A stretch of 64,000 bases of DNA from Eledone cirrhosa (lineage: Eukaryota; Mollusca; Cephalopoda; Octopoda; Eledonidae): positions 20,479,751-20,543,750 of the forward strand of contig OZ024749.1 in NCBI GenBank assembly GCA_964016885.1, written 5' to 3'. This document shows, in pieces, positions 39,159-52,798 of the stretch. Every line of letters begins with the position of its first letter. Positions within the stretch are counted from its first letter, which is position 1. A program made the translations under genes and the position numbers. The notes beneath the pieces are model-generated. The model had not been told where the DNA came from, did no database searches, and saw nothing but the letters and a program-made list of their open reading frames with translations.

Positions 39159-39939
39159 CAGCTAGGTGGACTGTGACTGTTGACAGTACCGTGGACTATA
39201 CCATACTGTGGTACCTACTTACAGCTAGGTGGACTATGACTGTTGACAGTACAGTGGACTATACCAGACTGTGGTACCTACTTACAGCTAGGTGGACTGT
39301 GACTGTTGGCAGTACAGTGGACTGTGACTGTTGGCAGTACAGTGGACTATACCATACTGTGGTACCTACTTACGGCTAGGTGGACTGTGACTGTTGACAG
39401 TACAATGGACTATACTATACTGTGGTATCTACTTACAGATAGGTGGACTGTGACTGTTGACAGTACAGTGGACTATACCAGTCTGTGGTACCTACTTACA
39501 GCTAGGTGGACTCTGACTGTTGGCCGTACAGTGGACTGTACCATACTGTGGTACCTACTTACAGCTAGGTGGACTGTGACTGTTGACAGTACAGTGGACT
39601 ATACCAGACTGTGGTACCTACTTACAGCTAGGTGGACTGTTACTGTTGACAGTGGACTATACCATACTGTGGTATCTACTTACAGCTAGGTGGACTGTGA
39701 CTTTTGACAGTACAGTGGACTATACCAGACTGTGGTGGTGCCTACTTACAGCTAGGTGGACTGTGACTGTTGGGACAGTACAGTGGACTATACCATACTG
39801 TGGTCCCTACTTACAGCAAGGTAGACTGTGACTGTTGACAGTACAGTGGACCATACCATACTGTGGTACCTACTTACAGCTAGGTGGACTGTAACTGTTG
39901 ACAGTAGAGTGGACTATACCACACTGTGGTACCTACTTA
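39159..39939 (+). repeat. Cassette A copy, both ends modified
   Basis: Starts at GACAGTACCGTGG. CAGCAAGGTAGAC near 39815 fuses the CAGCAAGG and GGTAGAC markers with loss of the monomers between them. Private: GTGGACTGTACC near 39532 and CAGATAGG near 39437. Confidence 0.8.
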
Positions 39940-40666
39940 CAGCTAGGTGGACTGTGACTGTTGGCACAGTACAGTGGACTATACCATACTGTGGTACCTA
40001 CCTACAGCTAGGTGGACTGTGACTGTTGGCACAGTACAGTGGACTATACCAGACTGTGGTGCCTACTTACAGCTAGGTGGACTGTGACTGTTGACAGTAC
40101 AGTGGACTGTGACTGTTGACAGTACAGTGTACTATACCAGACTGTGGTACCTACTTACAGCTAGGTGGACTGAGCTGTTGCCATAGTACAGTGGACTATA
40201 CCATACTGTGGTACCTACTTACAGCTAGGTGGACTGTGACTGTTGACAGTACAGTGGACTATACCATACTGTGGTACCTACTTACAGCTAGGTGGACTGA
40301 GCTGTTAGCACAGTACAGTGGACTATATCATACTGTGGTACCTACTTACAGCTAGGTGGACTGAGCTGTTGACATAGTACAGTGGATTATACCCTACTGT
40401 GGTACCTACTTACAGCTAGGTGGACTGAGCTGTTGGCACAGTACAGTGGACTATACGATACTGTGGTACCTACTTACAGCTAGGTGGACTGAGCTGTTGA
40501 CATAATACAGTGGACTATACCATACTGTGGTACCTACTTACAGCTAGGTGGACTGTGACTGTTGACAGTACAGTGGACTATACCATACTGTGGTACCTAC
40601 TTACAGCTAGGTGGACTGTGACTGTTGACAGTACAGTGGACTATACCAGACTGTGGTACCTACTTA

Positions 40667-40924
40667 CAGTTAGGTGGACTGTGACTGTTGGCACAGTACA
40701 GTGGAATATATCATACAGTGGTACCTACTTACAGCTAGGTGGACTGTGAAGGTTGACATTACAGTGGACTATACCACACTGTGGTACCTACTTAAAGCTA
40801 GGTGGACTGCGACTGTTGGCACAGTACAGTGGACTATACCATACTGTGGTACCTACTTACAGCTAGGTGGACTGCGACTGTTGACACCGTACAGTGGACT
40901 ATACCATACTGTGGTACCTACTTA
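40667..40924 (+). repeat. Cassette E copy, internally shortened
   Basis: Begins CAGTTAGG. The CTGCGACTG and GACACCG features are fused in one monomer near 40871-40890, consistent with loss of a monomer by recombination between them. Confidence 0.78.
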
Positions 40925-40987
40925 CAGCTAGGTGGACTGTGACTGTTGACAGTACAGTGGACTATACCATACTGTGGTGCCTACTTA

Positions 40988-41176
40988 CAGCTAGGTGGAC
41001 TGTGACTGTTGACAGTACAGTGGACTATACCAGTCTGTGGTACCTACTTACAGCTAGGTGGACTCTGACTGTTGGCCGTACAGTGGACTCTACCATACTG
41101 TGGTACCTACTTACAGCTAGGTGGACTGTGACTTTTGACAGTACAATGGACTATACCAGACTGTAGTACCTACTTG
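40988..41176 (+). repeat. Cassette A fragment
   Basis: Only the CCAGTCTG, GGCCGTA and GACTTTTGAC/TACAATGG units are present. It ends with CTGTAGTACCTACTTGCAG. Confidence 0.75.
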
Positions 41177-41302
41177 CAGCTAGGTGGACTGTGAGTGTTG
41201 AGAGTACAGTGGACTATACTATACTGTGGTACCTACTTACAGCTAGGTGGACTGTGACTGTTGACAGTACAGTGGACTATACCATACTGTGGTACCTACT
41301 TA

Positions 41303-41750
41303 CAGCTAGGTGGACTGTGACTGTTGACAGTACAATGGACTATACCATACTGTGGTATCTACTTACAGCTAGGTGGACTGTGACTGTTGACAGTACAGTG
41401 GACTATACCAGTCTGTGGTACCTACTTACAGCTAGGTGGACTCTGACTGTTGGCCGTACAGTGGACTCTACCATACTGTGGTACCTACTTACAGCTAGGT
41501 GGACTGTGACTTTTGACAGTACAATGGACTATACCAGACTGTGGTGGTGCCTACTTACAGCTAGGTGGACTGTGACTGTTGGGACAGTACAGTGGACTAT
41601 ACCATACTGTGGTCCCTACTTACAGCAAGGTGGACTGTGACTGTTGGCACAGTACTGTGGACTATACCATACTGTGGTACCTACTTACATCTAGGTAGAC
41701 TGTGACTGTTGACAGTACAGTGGACCATACCATACTGTGGTACCTACTTA
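41303..41750 (+). repeat. Cassette A fragment
   Basis: Runs from TACAATGG/GTATCTAC to the GTGGACCATACC unit but lacks the 58-bp and CAGCTAGTTGG units. The GACTTTTGAC unit has TACAATGG, as in the fragments at 40988 and 44816. Confidence 0.77.
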
Positions 41751-41943
41751 CAGCTAGGTGGACTGTGACTGTTGGCACAGTACAGTGGACTATACCATAC
41801 TGTGGTACCTACTTACAGCTAGGTGGACTGTGACTGTTGGCACAGTACAGTGGACTATACCAGACTGTGGTGCCTACTTACAGCTAGGTGGACTGTGACT
41901 GTTGACAGTACAGTGTACTATACCAGACTGTGGTACCTACTTA

Positions 41944-43985
41944 CAGCTAGGTGGACTGAGCTGTTGCCATAGTACAGTGGACTATACCATACTGTGGTAC
42001 CTACTTACAGCTAGGTGGACTGAGCTGTTAGCACAGTACAGTGGACTATATCATACTGTGGTACCTACTTACAGCTAGGTGGACTGAGCTGTTGACATAG
42101 TACAGTGAACTATACCATACTGTGGTACCTACTTACAGCTAGGTGGACTGAGCTGTTGGCACAGTACAGTGGACTATACCATACTGTGGTACCTACTTAC
42201 AGCTAGGTGGACTGAGCTGTTGACATAATACAGTGGACTATACCATACTGTGGTACCTACTTACAGCTAGGTGGACTGTGACTGTTGACAGTACAGTGGA
42301 CTATACCATACTGTGGTACCTACTTACAGCTAGGTGGACTGAGCTGTTGACATAGTACAGTGGACTATACCATACTGTGGTACCTACTTACAGCTAGGTG
42401 GACTGTGACTGTTGGCACAGTACAGTGGAATATATCATACGGTGGTACCTACTTACAGCTAGGTGGACTGTGACTGTTGACACCGTACAGTGGACTATAC
42501 CATACTGTGGTACCTACTTACAGCTAGGTGGACTGTGACTGTTGACAGTACAGTGGACTATACCATACTGTGGTACCTACTTACAGCTAGGTGGACTGTG
42601 ACTGTTGGCACAGTACAGTGGACTATACCATACTGTGGGACCTACTTACAGCTAGGGGGACTGTGACTGTTGACAGTACAGTGGACTATACCATACTGTG
42701 GTGCCTACTTACACGAGGTGGACTGTGACTGTTGACAGTACAGTGGACTGTACCATACTGTAGTACCTACTTACAGCTAGGTGGACCGTGACTGTTGACA
42801 GTACAGTGGACTATACCATACTGTGGTACCTACTGACAGCTAGGTGGACTGAGATGTTGACATAGTACAGTGGACTATACCTTACTGTGGTACCTACTTA
42901 CAGCTAGGTGGACTGTGACTGTTGACAGTACAGTGGACTATACCATACTGTGGTGCCTACTTACAGCTAGGTGGACTGTGACTGTTGACATAGTACAGTG
43001 GACTATACCATACTGTGGTATCTACTTACAGCTAGGTGGACTGTGACTGTTGACAGTACAGTGGACTATACCATACTGTGGTACCTACTTACAGCTAGGT
43101 GGACTGTGACTGTTGACAGTACAGTGGACTATACCATACTGTGGTACCTACTTACAGCTAGGTGGACTGTGACTGTTGACAGTACAGTGGACTATACCAT
43201 ACTGTGGTACCTACTTACAGCTAGGTGGACTGTGACTGTTGACACAGTACAGTGGACTATACCATACTGTGGTGCCTACTTACAGCTAGGTGGACTGTGA
43301 GTGTTGAGAGTACAGTGGACTATACCATACTGTGGTGCCTACTTACAGCTAGGTGGACTGTGACTGTTGACATAGTACAGTGGACTATACCATACTGTGG
43401 TACCTACTTACAGCTAGGTGGACTGTGACTGTTGACATAGTACAGTGGACTATACCATACTGTGGTACCTACTTACAGCTAGGTGGACTGTGACTGTTGA
43501 CAGTACAGTGGACTATACCATACTGTGGTACCTACTTACAGCTAGGTGGACTGTGACTGTTGACATAGTACAGTGGACTATACCATACTGTGGTAACTAC
43601 TTACAGCTAGGTGGACTGAGCTGTTGACATAGTACAGTGGACTATACCATACTGTGGTACCTACTTAGAGCTAGGTGGACTGTGACTGTTGACAGTACAG
43701 TGGACTATACCATACTGTGGTACCTACTTACAGCTAGGTGGACTGTGACTGTTGACATAGTATAGTGGACTATACCAACTGTGGTACCTACTTACAGCTA
43801 GCTGGACTGAGCTGTTGACATAGTACAGTGGACTATACCATACTGTGGTACCTACTTACAACTAGCTGGACTGTGACTGTTGACAGTACAATGGACTATA
43901 CCATACTCTGGTACCTACTTACAGCTAGGTGGACTGTGACTGTTGACATAGTACAGTGGACTATACCAACTGTGGTACCTACTTA
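41944..43985 (+). repeat. Left copy of dispersed about 2-kb duplication
   Basis: Matches 45201-47435. Shared rare changes are CATACGGTGG, CTTACACGAGG, GTGGACTGTACC and GTATAGTGGAC. The offset is 3,257 bp before cassette E and 3,450 bp after it, because this copy has lost three monomers of E. Confidence 0.83.
42391..42520 (+). repeat. Cassette E copy, three middle monomers missing
   Basis: The GGAATATATCATACGGTGG monomer is followed directly by the GACACCG monomer. Compared with 45648-45970 exactly three monomers (63+65+65 = 193 bp) are absent. This accounts for the offset change from 3,257 to 3,450 bp in the flanking duplication. Confidence 0.82.
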
Positions 43986-44815
43986 CAGCTAGGTGGACTG
44001 TGAATGTTGACATTACTGTGGACTATACCACACTGTGGTACCTACTTAAAGCAAGGTGGACTGCGACTGTTGGCACAGTACAGTGGACTATACCATACTG
44101 TGGTACCTACTTACAGCTAGGTGGACTGCGACTGTTGGCACAGTACAGTGGACTATACCAGACTGTGGTACCTACTTACAGCTAGGTGGACTGTGACTGT
44201 TGACACCGTACAGTGGACTATACCATACTGTGGTACCTACTTACAGCTAGGTGGACTGTGACTGTTGACAGTACAGTGGACTATACCATACTGTGGTACC
44301 TACTTACAGCTAGGTGGACTGTGACTGTTGGCACAGTACAGTGGACTATACCATACTGTGGTACCTACTTACAGCTAGGGGGACTGTGACTGTTGACAGT
44401 ACAGTGGACTATACCATACTGTGGTGCCTACTTACAGCGAGGTGGACTGTGACTGTTGACAGTACAGTGGACTATACCATACTGTAGTACCTACTTGCAG
44501 CTAGGTGGACTGTGACTGTTGACAGTACAGTGGACTATACCATACTGTGGTACCTACTGACAGCTAGGTGGACTGAGATGTTGACATAGTACAGTGGACT
44601 ATACCATACTGTGGTACCTACTTACAGCTAGGTGGACTGTGACTGTTGACAGTACAGTGGACTATACCATACTGTGGTGCCTACTTACAGCTAGGTGGAC
44701 TGTGACTGTTGACATAGTACAGTGGACTATACCATACTGTGGTACCTACTTACAGCTAGGTGGACTGTGACTGTTGACAGTACAGTGGACTATACCATAC
44801 TGTGGTACCTACTTA

Positions 44816-45070
44816 CAGCTAGGTGGACTGTGACTGTTGACAGTACAATGGACTATACCATACTGTGGTATCTACTTACAGCTAGGTGGACTGTGACTGT
44901 TGACAGTACAGTGGACTATACCAGTCTGTGGTACCTACTTACAGCTAGGTGGACTCTGACTGTTGGCCGTACAGTGGACTCTACCATACTGTGGTACCTA
45001 CTTACAGCTAGGTGGACTGTGACCTTTGACAGTACAATGGACTATACCAGACTGTGGTGGTGCCTACTTA
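44816..45070 (+). repeat. Cassette A fragment
   Basis: Four monomers (TACAATGG/GTATCTAC, CCAGTCTG, GGCCGTA, GACCTTTGAC/TACAATGG/GGTGGTGCC) embedded in ordinary 63/65-bp copies. Confidence 0.76.
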
Positions 45071-45200
45071 CAGCTAGGTGGACTGTGACTGTTGGCACAG
45101 TACAGTGGACTATACCATACTGTGGTACCTACTTACAGCTAGGTGGACTGTGACTGTTGGCACAGTTCAGTGGACTATACCAGACTGTGGTGCCTACTTA

Positions 45201-47435
45201 CAGCTAGGTGGACTGAGCTGTTGCCATAGTACAGTGGACTATACCATACTGTGGTACCTACTTACAGCTAGGTGGACTGAGCTGTTAGCACAGTACAGTG
45301 GACTATATCATACTGTGGTACCTACTTACAGCTAGGTGGACTGAGCTGTTGACATAGTACAGTGGACTATACCATACTGTGGTACCTACTTACAGCTAGG
45401 TGGACTGAGCTGTTGGCACAGTACAGTGGACTATACCATACTGTGGTACCTACTTACAGCTAGGTGGACTGAGCTGTTGACATAATACAGTGGACTATAC
45501 CATACTGTGGTACCTACTTACAGCTAGGTGGACTGTGACTGTTGACAGTACAGTGGACTATACCATACTGTGGTACCTACTTACAGCTAGGTGGACTGAG
45601 CTGTTGACATAGTACAGTGGACTATACCATACTGTGGTACCTACTTACAGCTAGGTGGACTGTGACTGTTGGCACAGTACAGTGGAATATATCATACGGT
45701 GGTACCTACTTACAGCTAGGTGGACTGTGACTGTTGACATTACAGTGGACTATACCACACTGTGGTACCTACTTAAAGCTAGGTGGACTGCGACTGTTGG
45801 CACAGTACAGTGGACTATACCATACTGTGGTACCTACTTACAGCTAGGTGGACTGCGACTGTTGGCACAGTACAGCGGACTATACCAGACTGTGGTACCA
45901 ACTTACAGCTAGGTGGACTGTGACTGTTGACACCGTACAGTGGACTATACCATACTGTGGTACCTACTTACAGCTAGGTGGACTGTGACTGTTGACACTA
46001 CAGTGGACTATACCATACTGTGGTACCTACTTACAGCTAGGTGGACTGTGACTGTTGGCACAGTACAGTGGACTATACCATACTGTGGTACCTACTTACA
46101 GCTAGGGGGACTGTGACTGTTGACAGTACAGTGGACTATACCATACTGTGGTGCCTACTTACACGAGGTGGACTGTGACTGTTGACAGTACAGTGGACTG
46201 TACCATACTGTAGTACCTACTTACAGCTAGGTGGACCGTGACTGTTGACAGTACAGTGGACTATACCATACTGTGGTACCTACTGACAGCTAGGTGGACT
46301 GAGATGTTGACATAGTACAGTGGACTATACCATACTGTGGTACCTACTTACAGCTAGGTGGACTGTGACTGTTGACAGTACAGTGGACTATACCATACTG
46401 TGGTGCCTACTTACAGCTAGGTGGACTGTGACTGTTGACATAGTACAGTGGACTATACCATACTGTGGTATCTACTTACAGCTAGGTGGACTGTGACTGT
46501 TGACAGTACAGTGGACTATACCATACTGTGGTACCTACTTACAGCTAGGTGGACTGTGACTGTTGACAGTACAGTGGACTATACCATACTGTGGTACCTA
46601 CTTACAGCTAGGTGGACAGTGACTGTTGACAGTACAGTGGACTATACCATACTGTGGTACCTACTTACAGCTAGGTGGACTGTGACAGTTGACACAGTAC
46701 AGTGGACTATACCATACTGTGGTGCCTACTTACAGCTAGGTGGACTGTGAGTGTTGAGAGTACAGTGGACTATACCATACTGTGGTGCCTACTTACAGCT
46801 AGGTGGACTGTGACTGTTGACATAGTACAGTGGACTATACCATACTGTGGTACCTACTTACAGCTAGGTGGACTGTGACTGTTGACATAGTACAGTGGAC
46901 TATACCATACTGTGGTACCTACTTACAGCTAGGTGGACTGTGACTGTTGACAGTACAGTGGACTATACCATACTGTGGTACCTACTTACAGCTAGGTGGA
47001 CTGTGACTGTTGACATAGTACAGTGGACTATACCATACTGTGGTAACTACTTACAGCTAGGTGGACTGAGCTGTTGACATAGTACAGTGGACTATACCAT
47101 ACTGTGGTACCTACTTAGAGCTAGGTGGACTGTGACTGTTGACAGTACAGTGGACTATACCATACTGTGGTACCTACTTACAGCTAGGTGGACTGTGACT
47201 GTTGACATAGTATAGTGGACTATACCAACTGTGGTACCTACTTACAGCTAGCTGGACTGAGCTGTTGACATAGTACAGTGGACTATACCATACTGTGGTA
47301 CCTACTTACAACTAGCTGGACTGTGACTGTTGACAGTACAATGGACTATACCATACTCTGGTACCTACTTACAGCTAGGTGGACTGTGACTGTTGACATA
47401 GTACAGTGGACTATACCAACTGTGGTACCTACTTA
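45201..47435 (+). repeat. Right copy of dispersed about 2-kb duplication
   Basis: Partner of 41944-43985 with the full E cassette. Private differences are GACACTACAG near 45994 and GTGACAGTTGACACAG near 46683. Confidence 0.83.
45648..45970 (+). repeat. Cassette E copy
   Basis: Complete. It shares CATACGGTGG with the truncated copy at 42391, which shows a common source, and has private TACAGCGG and TACCAACTTAC near 45873-45904. Confidence 0.8.
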
Positions 47436-48258
47436 CAGCTATGTGGACTGAGCTGTTGACATAGTACAGTGGACTATACCAGACTGTGGTACCTACTTAC
47501 AGCTAGGTGGACTGTGCTGTTGGAGCAGTACAGTGGACTATACCATACTGTGGTACCTACTTACAGCTAGGTGGACTGTGACTGTTGACAGTACCGTGGA
47601 CTATACCATACTGTGGTACCTACTTACAGCTAGCTGGACTATGACTGTTGACAGTACAGTGGACTATACCAGACTGTGGTACCTACTTACAGCTAGGTGG
47701 ACTGTGACTGTTGGCAGTACAGTGGACTATACCAGTCTGTGGTACCTACTTACAGCTAGGTGGACACTGACTGTTGGCCGTACAGTGGACTCTACCATAC
47801 TGTGGTACATACTTACAGCTAGGTGGACTGTGACTATTGACAGTACAGTGGACTATACCAGACTGTGGTACCTACTTACAGCTAGGTGGACTGTGACTGT
47901 TGACAGTGGACTATACCATACTGTGGTATCTACTTACAGCTAGGTGGACTGTGACTGTTGACAGTACAGTGGACTATACCAGACCGTGGTGGTGCCTACT
48001 TACAGCTAGGTGGACTGTGACTGTTGGGACAGTACAGTGGACTATACCATACTGTGGTCCCTACTTACAGCAAGGTGGACTGTGACTGTTGGCACAGAAC
48101 TGTGGACTATACCATACTGTGGTACCTACTTACATCTAGGTTGACTGTGACTGTTGACAGTACAGTGGACTATACCATACTGTGGTACCTACTTACAGCT
48201 AGGTGGACTGTGACTGTTGACAGTAGAGTGGACTATACCACACTGTGGTACCTACTTA
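47436..48258 (+). repeat. Cassette A copy, last in window, internally shortened
   Basis: The 88-bp and TACAATGG units are missing: GTTGGCAG passes straight into CCAGTCTG near 47730. Private changes are GTGCTGTTGGAGCAG near 47512, GGTGGACACTGAC near 47759, GTGGTACATAC near 47804 and GGTTGACTG near 48138. No cassette A marker set is seen to its right. Confidence 0.8.
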
Positions 48259-48967
48259 CAGCTAGGTGGACTGTGACTGTTGGCACAGTACAGTGGACTA
48301 TACCATACTGTGGTACCTACTTACAGCTAGGTGGACTGTGACTGTTGGCACAGTACAGTGGACTATACCATACTGTGGTACCTACTTACAGCTAGGTGGA
48401 CTGTGACTGTTGGCACAGTACAGTGGACTATACCATACTGTGGTACCTACTTACAGCTAGGTGGACTGTGACTGTTGGCACACTACAGTGGACTATATCA
48501 TACTGTGGTACCTACTTACAGCTAGGTGGACTGTGACTGTTGGCACAGTACAGTGGACTATATAATACTGTGGTACCTACTTACAGCTAGGTGGACTGTG
48601 ACTGTTGACAGTACAGTGGACTATACCATACTGTGGTACCTACTTACAGCTAGGTGGACTGTGACTGTTGACAGTACAGTGGACTATACCATACTGTGGT
48701 ACCTATTTACAGCTAGATGGACTGTGATTGTTAACAGTAGAGTGGACTATACCACACTGTGGTACCTATTTACAGCTAGGTGGACTGTGACTGTTGGCAC
48801 AGTACAGTGGACTATACCATACTGTGGTACCAACTTACAGCTAGGTGGACTGTGACTGTTGGCACAGTACAGTGGACTATACCATACTGTGGTACCTACT
48901 TACAGCTAGGTGAACTGTGACTGTTGGCACAGTACAGTGGACCATACCATACTGTGGTACCTACTTA

Positions 48968-49355
48968 CAGCTAGGTGGACTGTGACTGTTGGCACAGTAC
49001 AGTGGAATATATCATACAGTGGTACCTACTTACAGCTAGGTGGACTGTGACTGTTGACAGTACAGTGGACTATACCACACTGTGGTACCTACTTACAGCT
49101 AGGTGGACTGCGACTGTTGGCACAGTACAGTGGACTATACCATACTTTGGTACCTACTTACAGCTAGGTGGACTGCGACTGTTGGCACAGTACAGTGGAC
49201 TATACCATACTGTGGAACCTACTTACCGCTAGGTGGACTGCGACTGTTGGCACAGTACAGTGGACTATACCAGACTGTGGTACCTACTTACAGCTAGGTG
49301 GACTGTGACTGTTGACACCGTACAGTGGACTATACTATACTGTGGTACCTACTTA
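48968..49355 (+). repeat. Cassette E copy (long form)
   Basis: Long form matching 35650. Private changes are CTTACCGCTAGG near 49222 and CTATACTATACTG near 49330. Confidence 0.8.
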
Positions 49356-49483
49356 CAGCTAGGTGGACTGTGAGTGTTGAGAGTACAGTGGACTATACCA
49401 CACTGTGGTACCTACTTACAGCTAGGTGGACTGTGACTGTTGGCACAGTACAGTGGACTATACCATACTGTGGTACCTACTTA

Positions 49484-49678
49484 CAGCTAGGTAGACTGTG
49501 ACTGTTGGCACAGTACAGTGGACTATACCACACTGTGGTACCTACTTCCAGCTAGGTGGACTGTGACTGTTGGCACAGCACAGTGGACTATACCATACTG
49601 TGGTACCTACTTACAGCTAGGTGGACTCTGACTGTTGACATAGTACAGTGGACTATACCACACTGTGGTCCCTACTTA
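49484..49678 (+). repeat. Cassette S copy
   Basis: Contains private GTGGACTCTGACTG near 49622. It lies at the left end of the 7,551-bp-offset duplication. Confidence 0.8.
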
Positions 49679-49895
49679 CAGCTAGGTGGACTGTGACTGT
49701 TGACACAGTACAGTGGACTATACCAGACTGTGGTGCCTACTTACAGCTAGGTGGATTGTGACTGTTGACAGTACAGTGGACTGTGACTGTTGACAGTACA
49801 GTGTACTATAGCAGACTGTGGTACCTACTTACAGCTAGGTGGACTGAGCTTTTGACATAGTACAGTGGACTATACCATACTGTGGTACCTACTTA

Positions 49896-50405
49896 CAGCT
49901 AGGTGGACTGAGCTGTTGGCACAGTACAGTGGACTATACCATACTGTGGTACCTACTTACAGCTAGGTGGACTGAGCTGTTGACATAATACAGTGGACTA
50001 TACCATACTGTGGTACCTACTTACAGCTAGGTGGACTGTGACTGTTGACAGTACAGTGGACTATACCATACTGTGGTACCTACTTACAGCTAGGTGGACT
50101 GAGCTGTTGACATAGTACAGTGGACTATACCATACTGTGGTACCTACTTACAGCTAGGTGGACTGAGCTGTTGGCACAGTACAGTGGACTATACCATACT
50201 GTGGTACCTACTTACAGCTAGGTGGACTGAGCTGTTGACATAATACAGTGGACTATACCATACTGTGGTACCTACTTACAGCTAGGTGGACTGTGACAGT
50301 TGACAGTACAGTGGACTATACCATACTGTGGTACCTACTGACAGCTAGGTGGACTGAGATGTTGACATAGTACAGTGGATTATACCATACTGTGGTACCT
50401 ACTTA
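49896..50405 (+). repeat. Two copies of a 255-bp tetramer
   Basis: Two successive units of four monomers with lengths 64, 64, 63 and 64: GAGCTGTTGGCACAG, GAGCTGTTGACATAATAC, GTGAC...GACAGTAC, and a GAGCTG or GAGATG monomer with GACATAGTAC. Units start at 49896 and 50151. The same pair occurs at 57447-57956, and looser versions fill much of 50.4-51.5, 54.0-55.4 and 61.3-62.8 kb. Confidence 0.78.
49960..50023 (+). repeat. Reference 64-bp monomer variant (GAGCTG type)
   Basis: The segment GGACTGTGACTG is replaced by GGACTGAGCTG (minus one base) and the spacer carries the two extra bases (GACATAATAC), giving 64 bp. This class is scattered in the left part of the window and becomes a major component right of about 49.8 kb. 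A second route to 64 bp is the loss of one base in CCATACTG to give CCAACTG, seen for example near 1112, 9908, 25702 and 47420. Confidence 0.88.
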
Positions 50406-52410
50406 CAGCTAGGTGGACTGAGCTGTTGGCACAGTACAGTGGACTATACCATACTGTGGTACATACTTACAGCTAGGTGGACTGAGCTTTTGACATAGTA
50501 CAGTGGACTATACCATACTGTGGTACCTACTTACAGCTAGGTGGACTGAGCTGTTGGCACAGTACAGTGGACTATACCATACTGTGGTACCTACTTACAG
50601 CTAGGTGGACTGAGCTGTTGACATAATACAGTGGACTATACCATACTGTGGTACCTACTTACAGCTAGGTGGACTGTGACTGTTGACAGTACAGTGGACT
50701 ATACCATACTGTGGTACCTACTTACAGCTAGGTGGACTGAGCTGTTGACATAGTACAGTGGACTATACCATACTGTGGTACCTACTTACAGCTAGGTGGA
50801 CTGTGACTGTTGACAGTACAGTGGACTATACCATACTGTGGTACCTACTTACAGCTAGGTGGACTGAGCTGTTGACATAGTACAGTGGACTATACCATAC
50901 TGTGGTACCTACTTACAGCTAGGTGGACTGTGACTGTTGACAGTACAGTGGACTATACCATACTGTGGTACCTACTGACAGCTAGGTGGACTGAGATGTT
51001 GACATAGTACAGTGGATTATACCATACTGTGGTACCTACTTACAGCTAGGTGGACTGTGACTGTTGACAGTACAGTGGACTATACCATACTGTGGTACCT
51101 ACTGACAGCTAGGTGGACTGAGATGTTGACATAGTACAGTGGATTATACCATACTGTGGTACCTACTTACAGCTAGGTGGACTGAGCTGTTGGCACAGTA
51201 CAGTGGACTATACCATACTGTGGTACATACTTACAGCTAGGTGGACTGAGCTTTTGACATAGTACAGTGGACTATACCATACTGTGGTACCTACTTACAG
51301 CTAGGTGGACTGAGCTGTTGGCACAGTACAGTGGACTATACCATACTGTGGTACCTACTTACAGCTAGGTGGATTGAGCTGTTGACATAGTACAGTGGAC
51401 TATACCATACTGTGGTACCTACTTACAGCTAGGTGGACTGTGACTGTTGACAGTACAGTGGACTATACCATACTGTGGTACCTACTGACAGCTAGGTGGA
51501 ATGAGATGTTGACATAGTACAGTGGATTATACCATACTGTGGTACCTACTTACAGCTAGGTGGACTGTGACTGTTGACAGTACAGTGGACTATACCATAC
51601 TGTGGTACCTACTTACAGCTAGGTGGAATGTGACTGTTGACAGTACAGTGGACTATACCATACTGTGGCACCTACTTACAGCTAGGTGGACTGTGACTGT
51701 TGACAGTACAGTGGACTATACCATACTGTGGTACCTACTTACATCTAGGTGGACTGTGACTGTTGACAGTACAGTGGACTATACCATACTGTGGTACCTA
51801 CTTACAGCTAGGTGGACTGTGACTGTTGACATAGTACAGTGGACTATACCACACTGTGGTCCCTACTTACAGCTAGGTGGACTGTGACTGTTGACACAGT
51901 ACAGTGGACTATACCAGACTGTGGTGCCTACTTACAGCTAGGTGGACTGTGACTGTTGACAGTACAGTGGACTGTGACTGTTGACAGTACAGTGTACTAT
52001 ACCAGACTGTGGTACCTACCTACAGCTAGGTGGACTGAGCTGTTGCCATAGTACAGTGGACTATACCATACTGTGGTACCTACTTACAGCTAGGTGGACT
52101 GATCTGTTAGCACAGTACAGTGGACTATACCACACTGTGGTACCTATTTACAGCTAGGTGGACTGTGACTGTTGGCACAGTACAGTGGACTATACCATAC
52201 TGTGGTACCTACTTACAGCTAGGTGGACTGTGACTGTTGGCACAGTACAGTGAACTATACCATACTGTGGTACCTACTTACAGCTAGGTGGACTGTGACT
52301 GTTGGCACAGTACAGTGGACTATACCATACTGTGGTACCTACTTACAGCTAGGTGAACTGTGACTGTTGGCACAGTACAGTGGACCATACCATACTGTGG
52401 TACCTACTTA

Positions 52411-52798
52411 CAGCTAGGTGGACTGTGGCTGTTGGCACAGTACAGTGGAATATATCATACAGTGGTACCTACTTACAGCTAGGTGGACTGTGACTGTTGA
52501 CAGTACAGTGGACTATACCACACTGTGGTACCTACTTACAGCTAGGTGGACTGCGACTGTTGGCACAGTACAGTGGACTATACCATACTTTGGTACCTAC
52601 TTACAGCTAGGTGGACTGCGACTGTTGGCACAGTACAGTGGACTATACCATACTGTGGAACTTACTTACAGCTAGGTGGACTGCGACTGTTGGCACAGTA
52701 CAGTGGACTATACCAGACTGTGGTACCTACTTACAGCTAGGTGGACTGTGACTGTTGACACCGTACAGTGGACTATACCATACTGAGGTACCTACTAA
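52411..52798 (+). repeat. Cassette E copy (long form)
   Basis: Begins with a monomer carrying CTGTGGCTG and ends CATACTGAGG...CTACTAACAG. Both changes recur 7,551 bp later. Confidence 0.8.
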
